Made by a program: the position numbers and the translations under genes. 27,671 bases of DNA from Mnemiopsis leidyi (Eukaryota > Ctenophora > Tentaculata > Lobata > Bolinopsidae): assembly GCA_000226015.1 (NCBI GenBank), contig JH152945.1:348458-376128 (forward strand), in the 5' to 3' direction. Of this stretch, positions 20,615 to 27,671 are shown piece by piece (position 1 is the stretch's first letter; the number at the start of each line of letters is the position of its first letter). Below the pieces are notes generated by a model. It was not told the origin of the DNA and did not search any database. It was given only the letters and a program-made list of their open reading frames with translations.

Positions 20615-21249
20615 GTGAGTGCAAAATTTTGTTAAACTCGTCATGTATAGTTAGGATATTAGAACGAAAACTTTATTGTCTTGTTTTGAGAGGGGCTCTG
20701 ATTTAGATTTAATCTGCTGTCTGAATTCTGTTGCTTCATTCTTTAAAGGCGTTCGCAGTTTCACTTTTAAATTCCAAATTTCTAATATTGATTCATGAGA
20801 ACGAAGCAACCATGCTCATATAAGATTGAACCATGCTCATAGGTTGAACACATAAGATTTATTCATTCTTTAACATTCTATCAGTGTTTATCAATCTAAA
20901 AACTGAAGGATTATATCTGGGATGCTAAAACAGTCCTACCGTCTTGTTTATCGATAAAAGCTTTCACAGTGGCGAAGTTGCTGAGCCGTAATGAGCTTAT
21001 TGATAATCTAGTTAAGTGGTAAGATGTGTGATGTTAGTTTGAGTGATTCCGGATGAGAGTTTGTTAGTTTTAACATGAGAACAAGGTTGGCTCAATCGTT
21101 AACGAGATTATAATTTCTGAGTGAAGCGAGTGATACACATAACTTTGAGAAAACTCATGCTGATCACAATATACAGTACAAGGAGGTGGGTTACGTTAGT
21201 TACCCACCGTCTAACTTTCTAACAACGTTAGAACGCAGCTTTGACAAGC
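20615..21249. other. AT-rich non-coding DNA with small hairpins
   Basis: Contains a short direct repeat AACCATGCTCATA (about 20808 and 20829) and two small hairpins near 21184-21240 (GGTGGGT/ACCCACC and TTCTAAC/GTTAGAA). No gene seen. Confidence 0.4.
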
Positions 21250-21447
21250 TCAATCGCCATCGGCCATTCTAAGGAAAAATCTAAAAAATCTGAAAGACTG
21301 TCCCATTTTTATTACATCGACTAATTGTTGATCATAAGCTGAGGTCAACGATGGTGCCCAATATGCCCGAGGATTTGGAATACCATGATAAGATATACTG
21401 CCGGTGCAATACCAACTACTAAAATCGGCCATATTCTGAGGAAGATA
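21250..21447 (-). CDS. Weak candidate terminal exon (unrecognised)
   Basis: On the minus strand an acceptor-like GATATCTTCCTCAG precedes a 62-codon open frame starting NMADFSSWYCTGSISYHG. Nothing in it is recognised, and frames of this length arise by chance in DNA of this composition. Reported only because of the good acceptor. Confidence 0.2.
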   Translation of the reverse strand, partial: YLPQNMADFSSWYCTGSISYHGIPNPRAYWAPSLTSAYDQQLVDVIKMGQSFRFFRFFLRMADGD

Positions 21448-22087
21448 TCAAGATATGGCTGCCAGCAATTGTTATAGTTCAGTCGATCAAGGATGATGGT
21501 TATGCTCAACAAGCACCATGATTGAATACATTACCTGCAAAGTGGACTGAAATGATGATATCCCAAAACCAGGCTTTATTGTTGACACATCTATAAAATG
21601 AACTTGGTTGAAACTTGAAAGACTTGTGTTAGCATTTTTCAGCCATATGCTCATAGTTATGATTCAAGCATCGGCGGAGCCTTCATCATTCATGTCATAA
21701 AGTTACACTCACACTCCTTTAAACACCTTTTACATGAAATGCAGCTGATCAACGCCACCTAGGATGTTTGTGTATAATAGTTAAAGGAGTCTGGGAGTCA
21801 CATCGGTCTGATGCTGGGAGAACTTTTTATTCTCGGCTGTCCAGTCTGCAGCCTAAGTATCTCTAAGTATATCCGTCTACACACACTCGTTATAATCGAA
21901 ATTAGGGCAGACTGCTAGAACTTTAAGATGAACAGTGAATGTACTGTTTAGACACTGCTTTCACAGGATAATTCTTTGAGACGAACACATGGACACTACT
22001 CCTGTATTCCGTACAGAGCGAGCCTGGCTGGATGACGCATACTAATATAGACACAGAGATCTCTGGGTAATTGCTTATAAAGGATGG

Positions 22088-22465
22088 TTAGGCTAGATTT
22101 GGCCTAAATCTGTTATGTTTTTGTATAATTGTATATGCACCACGAGGCTGACAACTCGCACACACTAAAAGGAAATCTTGATTAGCACCGTTTCCACAAA
22201 TACGAGAACCCATATAGCCGGTGTCGTGTGTTAGATGCAGATCGTAGTCACGTTTAACATGGATAATATGGGCATTAAGTCCTGGCTGGTTATGTTGTCT
22301 GCCTTTTGTCGACTCACATCTCAAAAAAAGCACAGTGCCAAGCGGGTTTTCCCATTGGGCACTGAGCAGTTTTGTATTCCATACTCGATATAATTGTATC
22401 GTAATATGGAGTTTGGTTTTTTCGTGATTACTATCTCGATGTTCTTGTCCTATCCACTTCTTTAA
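22088..22465 (-). CDS. Unrecognised open frame, about 125 codons, cysteine-containing
   Basis: Open on the minus strand from about 22465 to a stop at 22088. A CGN...CASC pattern and several aromatic residues make it look protein-like, but there is no clear acceptor and no known family. A consensus GTGAGT donor lies inside, near 22320. It is about the longest frame expected by chance here. Confidence 0.2.
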   Translation of the reverse strand, partial: LKKWIGQEHRDSNHEKTKLHITIQLYRVWNTKLLSAQWENPLGTVLFLRCESTKGRQHNQPGLNAHIIHVKRDYDLHLTHDTGYMGSRICGNGANQDFLLVCASCQPRGAYTIIQKHNRFRPNLA

Positions 22466-23230
22466 ATTTTATAAGCTTATGCTTCGGTTATAATACTGAA
22501 ATAGTAGTAAAAGCTATTCACAGGTATGTATCAGTGACAGTTCAAGTATTGGATTCTTCCATGTTTGTTCTCCAGCAAAAAAGCTTTTTGTGGGTACTGG
22601 GTAAGCTTTTAAGCTCCTAAATCCTGGGAATGTTATTTCCATGAAGGAAGTTTCTCTGATCAGAACATTCATCCTCATTCCTCATTATATTTTATGTGAA
22701 GTGGAGAATCGGCATGCAATTGTAAATTTTGCGACGAGGGTGGTTACCTTAATCATCTTTAATCATCGATCCAATAACATCGTGGACCATTTTTATTTGC
22801 TTTGTTTAATTTCAAAGGCAAAGTGCCATGAAAATTGTCACTAATTGAAACAATGATAATATCATTGTTTTATCAAAGTTAATAAGAATAGACTACTTAT
22901 CGTTAATCTAATGATAAGGGAGATGTTGTAATTTGAATTTTTGTTGCATGTCATTGGAACTAGATGTATCATTTTATTTGGAGTTAATGGAAAGATCATT
23001 TGATTCTCCATTGGTCTTCTTTGGAAAAAGTATTAATTAGAAATAGATGATTGCTTTTTTTGGCATCATAGATTAGATTGGGACTGGTTTATGTCACAAT
23101 GTAAAGTCAATTGGACAAAACAATCGTTGTGCAGAATCACTTTGGCACCTGGTACTCAGACATTAGATCAGCATTTTATTTTGCAAATCGATATTGGGTG
23201 TGATATTTGGTGTGATATTGCCCATTGTAC
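22466..23230. other. AT-rich non-coding DNA
   Basis: No gene seen. A perfect 10-bp hairpin (AAACAATGAT, 22848-22857, with 22861-22870) is present. It ends at the TTAA target of the Kolobok-type element. Confidence 0.4.
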
Positions 23231-23234
23231 TTAA
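23231..23234. repeat. TTAA target site, left
   Basis: Abuts the AGGGCGAC end of the Kolobok-type element; the matching TTAA is at 27279-27282. Confidence 0.85.
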
Positions 23235-23410
23235 AGGGCGACTTAATCGAAATTTTAACCTATACATTTTTTGTTACATACTGGTAGTGTTAATGATTCG
23301 TGACAATTTAGTGAAACTCGCATGTCTCTATCTGCTTCCTACGTCGTATCAGAGCTATTTCAAGATATCACCTTGATACGCAGAACTGGTCCCAAGATCA
23401 AAGCGGGCCC
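23235..23410 (+). repeat. Left terminal inverted repeat of the Kolobok-type element
   Basis: The outer 18 bp are nearly perfect; inner homology blocks at 23305-23316 and 23377-23410 are collinear, in inverted order, with 27188-27199 and 27096-27128. A CCGG-containing block near 23440 may extend it further. Confidence 0.75.
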
Positions 23411-23684
23411 TCTTTCAACACACATTACAATGTTACATTCTGACCGGATGTTTGCCTTTTTGTACATTTTTCCATCATCGGCTTTGTATTTAAATGTTAC
23501 TTACTCAACGTACTTGCATTAAAAGAGTTTATAAACCGGAATCTCATACAAAATTTCTAAATACTTGACATATTACACAATGAATAAACCGATAAATTTT
23601 TTTCCAAAGTGACACATCAATTAGGAGTAAATCTGACGTCTTACATTTGCAATATATGTATGGGAAGACCAGTTTTTAGGCAAA

Positions 23685-26066
23685 CTACATTCGGGACTTA
23701 TTCTTAGCTTTTAGCACTTCCTTGGATGGAGCACTTTGACCATGAAACGTTTTTGGTACTTCCCTCTTTATGTACGTCTCCTGTAGATCGTAGGTAAGAA
23801 CCACATTATCCTTTACATTTTGCTCAATGTGGACGAGAAGAGCTTTCTTGAATGACAGATTATCGTACACATTCTTGTTTTTCAAGACATATCCTTTGTT
23901 TGCCCTGGAGTAAGCAGCTGTAACATAGGTCTTCAACAAGTTACCCCCTTTTACACAAAGATTGTTCTGATACGCCGCCAGCATAGTAAGTATGATCATT
24001 GTCTCCATTTCGAAGCTTTGGAGTTTGGGCAAATAGAGGAGCTTCATACTGTGAAAGGATTCTAACTTGCCTGTGTGTAGGAACTTGCAGCATCTTTTCA
24101 AATCATTCGTAAATCGGGTTGCAGTCACTATCTTGAAAAGAGCTTCGAAGTCTTCATCCTCAACATTAAACCACGGTATGGCACGATTTTCACCTTTCGT
24201 GATGTGGGGATGCCTGCACTTCTTTATCGTTGTCAGCTTCTGAGGATAGGGTCGTTTGATAGAGATGCTCTGTCTGATCTCTTCAAGCTTGACTAGCGCA
24301 TCTACATCAGTTTCCCAATTGTGGCAATTGGTAACATGAAGTAGACATGAGTGGAACATCTGTACCAAAAGTTCAGGATCGCCATTACAGTTGCAGCAAC
24401 AATACCACAGATGCCTGTCTATTGACTTATGCCAGAGCTTTATCTTTTTATGGGTCTTTCCTGCTGCCTGGAGTCGTTTTCCGAGACTCTTCCCCATGTG
24501 CCATATATCAAAGCTAACCTCGGTTTCAGGATACTTGTCAGTGATTATTTTAGCGATTGTAGCTTGTCTGTCCATCACGAAATCAGTAACTACTATCCCT
24601 TCATCCTCGACTATTGTCAACCAAACTTGAAGAAATGCTTGGTGCTCAAGACCACCAATGAACTGACCTTTTTGTATCAAACCAAAATCAACGACTTCAT
24701 TGGTTTCAGTGGTCATCAGTGTATAGGTACAGAATTTAGCTGAATAGCCTGGAGAGTCGAACTGTGCGTCTCCACACAAAATGACTTTTTGGCCTAGTTT
24801 AGAAGCGGCTCTTAACCGGGAGCAGATGCTGCTCTTGTTTTCAGAGTACATTTTGAATATCGCCGGGAATAGCCATTTCTTTATCAACTTCTGAAATCGT
24901 GGCCCTGATAAAGCAGGGAACTCCATGAGGTGCCAGTAGTTCTGTACACTTTGAAACCTCAGACCGCTGACCATCAGTGAACACGAGGCTCTAACGTTAA
25001 TCAGGAACTGACGGTTGGAACGTGGGCTAGAATTCCATGTCGAATACTGGTTAACAGTGGTACACGATTCACAAACATAATCGATGGATAGTGCAAGACC
25101 GGTAAAGCGAGTTCGTACTGGCTCTGTAATTCGTGATCCACATTTGTAACAGAAGGAAAACAGAAGCAACAAGTGTTGAATATTTACATATACCCAGGAT
25201 ATCGTGTATTCCTTACTGTTTTCCTTGCCATGTGATTTCATACGAGTACTTCGAATTACCTTAGCCTTTCCATTGTCACTAAGCTTTGCATGAGGAGTGT
25301 ATTCTTCGTCACTGTCCTCATCACATATTTCTGAATCTTCGTCATCTTCTAAGTGTAGGCATTCTGCCATCTCTTCTTCTGCAGTAGCTATATAGGACAC
25401 TGCTGGTTGTTCAGATGTTGACATTCCTGCTTGAGTCGAGGAGTTCGATGTTGGTGGAGAGCACTGAACCCCTTTATCGTTATCTGTATCAGCTGACACT
25501 ATAACAGAGATGTATCTGTCACACATCTCATTCTCAGTAGGCTGGTAATTGACTAGACCGCTGTGTTCTGGACTGTTATGTGTTTTTAACGGAGAGTCGG
25601 TGTCTATTGAGCTGCTTTCAAGAACCGTCATGTTATCCGCCACAAGCTGGTCAATGTATGCGATATCTCGCCGCACCCTCTTCCGTCCCTTTCTGTAATC
25701 AGCAGGTTCTTCTTCTGAAAACGGGAAAGCTCTTTTCTCGCCAGTTGTTCTATCAGTGTTTGGGACAGCGTCAGGTTTCAATCTTATCCAGATCCTGTCG
25801 ACTGACTCACTCCTATTAACATTTTCCAGGTCGTACTGTCTAAAATCATCTTCAGAGAAATGCTCGGAACATATCACAGTGTTCTTGGTAATGTCCTCCG
25901 GATTCCGGCGTATCCTGCTCTTCCATTTGTTAAAAAGCTCTTTTTTCGTTTCAGGATCTGGCATCGTGTAAAATCGTAAAAACCTCCTTGCAGGCCACCG
26001 TGATGTAAACGCTTGTCCTTTGCGTTTCTTGTTGTTTTTACAATCTCCTTCAGCACAGTAAACCAT
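23685..26066 (-). CDS. THAP-domain DDE transposase (Kolobok-type)
   Basis: Cut-and-paste transposase expected to bind the element's ends and catalyse excision and insertion at TTAA. It is 793 aa and uninterrupted. Residues 1-105 form a THAP C2CH zinc finger (C4, C9, then C66 and H69 in ICSEHF, ending in an AVPN box). Residues 110-275 are acidic and low-complexity with a basic KGRKRVRR patch, a likely nuclear signal. A CxxC pair (YKCGSR at 307-312, CESC at 332-335) looks like a second zinc site. The RNase-H-like core shows CGDAQFDSPG (D433), MDR (D499), FDIWHMGKSLGKRL (520-532) and TGKLESFHS (E669), a plausible DDE triad. The start ATG at 26066 directly begins the THAP finger. It lies divergent to the plus-strand gene within one transposon. 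No lesions are seen, so it could be active; host domestication is less likely given intact ends. Confidence 0.88.
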   Translation of the reverse strand: MVYCAEGDCKNNKKRKGQAFTSRWPARRFLRFYTMPDPETKKELFNKWKSRIRRNPEDITKNTVICSEHFSEDDFRQYDLENVNRSESVDRIWIRLKPDAVPNTDRTTGEKRAFPFSEEEPADYRKGRKRVRRDIAYIDQLVADNMTVLESSSIDTDSPLKTHNSPEHSGLVNYQPTENEMCDRYISVIVSADTDNDKGVQCSPPTSNSSTQAGMSTSEQPAVSYIATAEEEMAECLHLEDDEDSEICDEDSDEEYTPHAKLSDNGKAKVIRSTRMKSHGKENSKEYTISWVYVNIQHLLLLFSFCYKCGSRITEPVRTRFTGLALSIDYVCESCTTVNQYSTWNSSPRSNRQFLINVRASCSLMVSGLRFQSVQNYWHLMEFPALSGPRFQKLIKKWLFPAIFKMYSENKSSICSRLRAASKLGQKVILCGDAQFDSPGYSAKFCTYTLMTTETNEVVDFGLIQKGQFIGGLEHQAFLQVWLTIVEDEGIVVTDFVMDRQATIAKIITDKYPETEVSFDIWHMGKSLGKRLQAAGKTHKKIKLWHKSIDRHLWYCCCNCNGDPELLVQMFHSCLLHVTNCHNWETDVDALVKLEEIRQSISIKRPYPQKLTTIKKCRHPHITKGENRAIPWFNVEDEDFEALFKIVTATRFTNDLKRCCKFLHTGKLESFHSMKLLYLPKLQSFEMETMIILTMLAAYQNNLCVKGGNLLKTYVTAAYSRANKGYVLKNKNVYDNLSFKKALLVHIEQNVKDNVVLTYDLQETYIKREVPKTFHGQSAPSKEVLKAKNKSRM

Positions 26067-26191
26067 ATCAGCAGCTTCTTTTTGATAAAAATTTAGAATT
26101 ACGTTATCAACACAGCTATAACTGCAGTTTTACTTATTGAAACAAGCCGCGACGATTAGGCACGTTCTACTAGGTTCGTTTATTTTGATAC
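26067..26191. promoter_or_regulatory. Shared divergent promoter region of the transposon
   Basis: The 125 bp between the transposase ATG (minus) and the first ATG of the plus-strand gene must hold both 5' UTRs and promoters, unless introns or distant starts are used. No clear TATA box is seen beyond A/T runs (GATAAAAATTTAG). Position is the main evidence. Confidence 0.5.
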
Positions 26192-26923
26192 ATGGTAGCC
26201 AAATTAATAACCAAACGAGCTCGTACAGTGACAATGGATGTAAATATAGACTATGCTAGTGAAGATGAGCACGGCGAAGAATCAAGTGGAGGGAGTCAAT
26301 CTTCCGATTACGACTGTGCTTCTGCAGCAAGTGCAGGGTACGAGAGTATGGCTCTCAACCGGTACCAGGACATGAGCTTTGACCCTAGGCTTCAAGTCAG
26401 TGATCATGAGAGCGATGATGAGCTGTCCATGGTTGGATACTGCAGTAGTACTGCTATGAGTGTGGAAGGTACTAGTGAACTTTGTCACAGGCCATCACGC
26501 CTAGAACAACAAGTTAATAATTGGTGTATCTGTGAAAACTGTAGAAATATGGCAACAGAAATGGAAAGCTACTGCTGTCGTGAAAGTACAACAATATCTG
26601 ATGCATTATTATCTGAAAATGGTAACCAATGTGTGATTGAGCTAGATATTTTCAAAAAAACAATTGAGGAGCCGGATGTCCTGGAACTTCAGGCAATTGG
26701 GAACCGGGACGTAAAAAGGGACAACGAAGGCAAAATCAAAGCGGAGGGTTTCCGTTTTATAGCTTACTCAACATTTTTGAAAATGTGTTCTCTCAGGTTT
26801 ATTGGGAAAGGAAGACGGTATGTTATACCCTCTTGTGTAGTAGTTCGGATAAGAGATCTTTACCCCTCGCCGGACGGCCAATATACTGATTTTCAATGTG
26901 GCGTCATTAATTCGAGAATATAG
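26192..26923 (+). CDS. P2X7-ballast-like (P2RX7_C) protein carried by the transposon
   Basis: Function unknown; 243 aa and uninterrupted. Residues 15-100 are acidic and Ser/Asp-rich and look disordered. Residues about 108-240 resemble the cytoplasmic ballast domain at the C-terminus of the vertebrate P2X7 receptor: a WCICENC cluster (C112, C114, C117), YCCRE (C128, C129), a further C147, the FRFIAYSTFLKMCS segment, and the terminal IPSCVVVRIRDLYPSPDGQY with YTDFQ. In P2X7 these cysteines bind zinc and the family ends in a similar RxxFPxxxGQYxGF. There is no P2X channel or membrane segment here. The ATG at 26192 has a poor context; the next at 26234 (ACAATGG) is better and may be the real start. 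The gene is inside the transposon ends, so it is probably an element-encoded accessory protein, perhaps nucleic-acid- or zinc-binding. The resemblance is motif-level, judged by eye. Confidence 0.75.
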   Translation: MVAKLITKRARTVTMDVNIDYASEDEHGEESSGGSQSSDYDCASAASAGYESMALNRYQDMSFDPRLQVSDHESDDELSMVGYCSSTAMSVEGTSELCHRPSRLEQQVNNWCICENCRNMATEMESYCCRESTTISDALLSENGNQCVIELDIFKKTIEEPDVLELQAIGNRDVKRDNEGKIKAEGFRFIAYSTFLKMCSLRFIGKGRRYVIPSCVVVRIRDLYPSPDGQYTDFQCGVINSRI

Positions 26924-27095
26924 ATTATGTAATGCAGTTCCTGTTTTAATTGTATAGTATTTACTAATTACACACGATATTCTTACTAACATCCGATCAC
27001 AATGAATTATTTTTTGCGAAGTTTAAACACCAAAATATCTAAACAAACCGGACAAGAAACACGACGAATATACAGGTAGAACAAACAAAAGAAAT

Positions 27096-27278
27096 GGTCC
27101 CGCTCCAGATTGGGACTGGTTCTGCGTAGATCTAATTAAGCGTTGAGTGCGATATCTCTGCTTGCGAATAAGCTAGAGATCTGTAACTTTCACTAAATTT
27201 CATGTTTCTAATCGCACAAATGGAATAGATTGGATCTGGGAGAATATTTAAAGATAAATTTTTCGATTAAGTCGTCCT
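27096..27278 (-). repeat. Right terminal inverted repeat of the Kolobok-type element
   Basis: Counterpart of 23235-23410, about 183 bp, with small indels between the blocks. Confidence 0.75.
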
Positions 27279-27282
27279 TTAA
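27279..27282. repeat. TTAA target site, right
   Basis: Abuts the GTCGTCCT end of the Kolobok-type element. Confidence 0.85.
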
Positions 27283-27671
27283 CTTCTTATAACTCCGTCT
27301 TCTTACCTTCTTATTATTACTCCCTTGTGACTGTGTAAAAATCTCTGATCAAATCCGTAAACTATAGACGTCTAGAATCCTAGTCGCAAATCGAAATAAT
27401 TGTTACGACTATCCTTTTAGTAAACTGCAATACTAGGTGAGAGTAGTGAAACACCATAACTCTTTAAACATTAATTTTACAGAAAGTGCATTGAACAAAC
27501 TGCTTAACTTAAATTTATTGCGGCTGAAGCCAAACTAAATTGCTATTAACAGGCAGCCGAGCCTTCTTTAAACACCGGCAAGTATTGATGGTTAAGTTTT
27601 GAGACTTTATAAAGTTGGTGAATCTCCTAATCACCGGGGAGAATCGCCAGTCGTTATCCACCTGCCATTGC
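27283..27671. other. AT-rich flank right of the transposon
   Basis: No gene or repeat recognised in the 389 bp after the right TTAA. Confidence 0.4.

Larger units (their letters stand above)
23235..27278. mobile_element. Complete Kolobok-type DNA transposon, 4044 bp
   Basis: The element runs from AGGGCGACTTAATCGAAA (23235) to the inverted TTTCGATTAAGTCGTCCT (ending 27278); the outer 18 bp match at 17 positions. It is flanked by TTAA on both sides (23231-23234, 27279-27282). Degenerate inverted homology continues inward, with a matching AATTTAGTGAAA (23305-23316 against 27188-27199) and a TACGCAGAACTGGTCCC block (23377-23410 against 27096-27128), giving arms of about 180 bp. It carries two uninterrupted divergent genes: a THAP-DDE transposase (minus) and a P2X7-ballast-like protein (plus). 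TTAA targets, AGG termini and a THAP-DDE transposase are Kolobok superfamily traits. Intact frames and matching TTAA suggest a recent insertion. Confidence 0.88.

Noticed and set aside
24391..25971. Plus-strand open frames opposite the transposase
   Set aside because: Antisense shadows of the minus-strand transposase coding sequence, with no domain signal of their own.
23075..27121. 15-bp direct repeat AGATTGGGACTGGTT at 23075-23089 and 27107-27121 as element boundaries
   Set aside because: One copy lies outside and one inside the TTAA-bounded TIRs. The TIR/TTAA structure explains the boundaries better, and the right copy is part of the right TIR.
1..27671. CRISPR arrays, bacterial operons or prophage
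   Set aside because: The repeats are minisatellites or palindromes without spacer structure, and the coding content, splice signals and transposons are those of an animal genome.

Overview
This looks like nuclear DNA from an invertebrate metazoan. It is AT-rich (GC roughly in the high 30s percent, by eye) and carries a scavenger-receptor cysteine-rich (SRCR) exon, CR1/Jockey-like LINE remains, a tRNA-derived SINE, a hAT-type non-autonomous transposon, foldback elements and a THAP-domain transposon. I cannot fix the phylum; sponge, cnidarian or another marine invertebrate would all fit. Ten Ns at 16936-16945, flanked by a duplicated 45-base contig end, show a scaffolded assembly.

Layout. Positions 1-4640 are repeat-rich: a TGTTGYTG minisatellite (1-185), a lone SRCR terminal exon on the minus strand (896-1272), a 186-bp nested-palindrome element (1293-1478), a short cluster of CACGTG, CCAAT and CRE-like words (1521-1656), a pair of 90-bp inverted repeats (1854-1943 and 2671-2760), about a dozen scattered TTTAGCTAAA palindromes (2518-3049), and a foldback element with minisatellite arms (3064-4016) holding a tRNA-derived SINE. 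Positions 4645-9010 hold two LINE pieces pointing at each other: a plus-strand linker plus partial reverse transcriptase preceded by an unidentified ORF, and on the minus strand the 5' half of another LINE (ORF1 with PHD-like and CCCH zinc-binding motifs, then an ORF2 endonuclease domain broken by short frameshifts). A hAT-type MITE with a 23-bp perfect TIR and an 8-bp target duplication lies at 10243-10992. Positions 11000-23200 are mostly AT-rich intron or intergenic DNA; only a few weak candidate exons can be proposed.

The most striking object is at 23235-27278: a structurally complete Kolobok-type DNA transposon. It is bounded by TTAA on both sides, has long degenerate terminal inverted repeats (about 180 bp), and carries two intact divergent genes. 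One is a 793-aa THAP-DDE transposase. The other is a 243-aa acidic protein whose C-terminal half resembles the cytoplasmic 'ballast' domain of the P2X7 receptor. The two starts are separated by only 125 bp. Finding a P2X7-ballast-like gene inside a TTAA-bounded cut-and-paste transposon suggests an element-encoded accessory protein, and possibly a mobile source for the ballast domain of host proteins.
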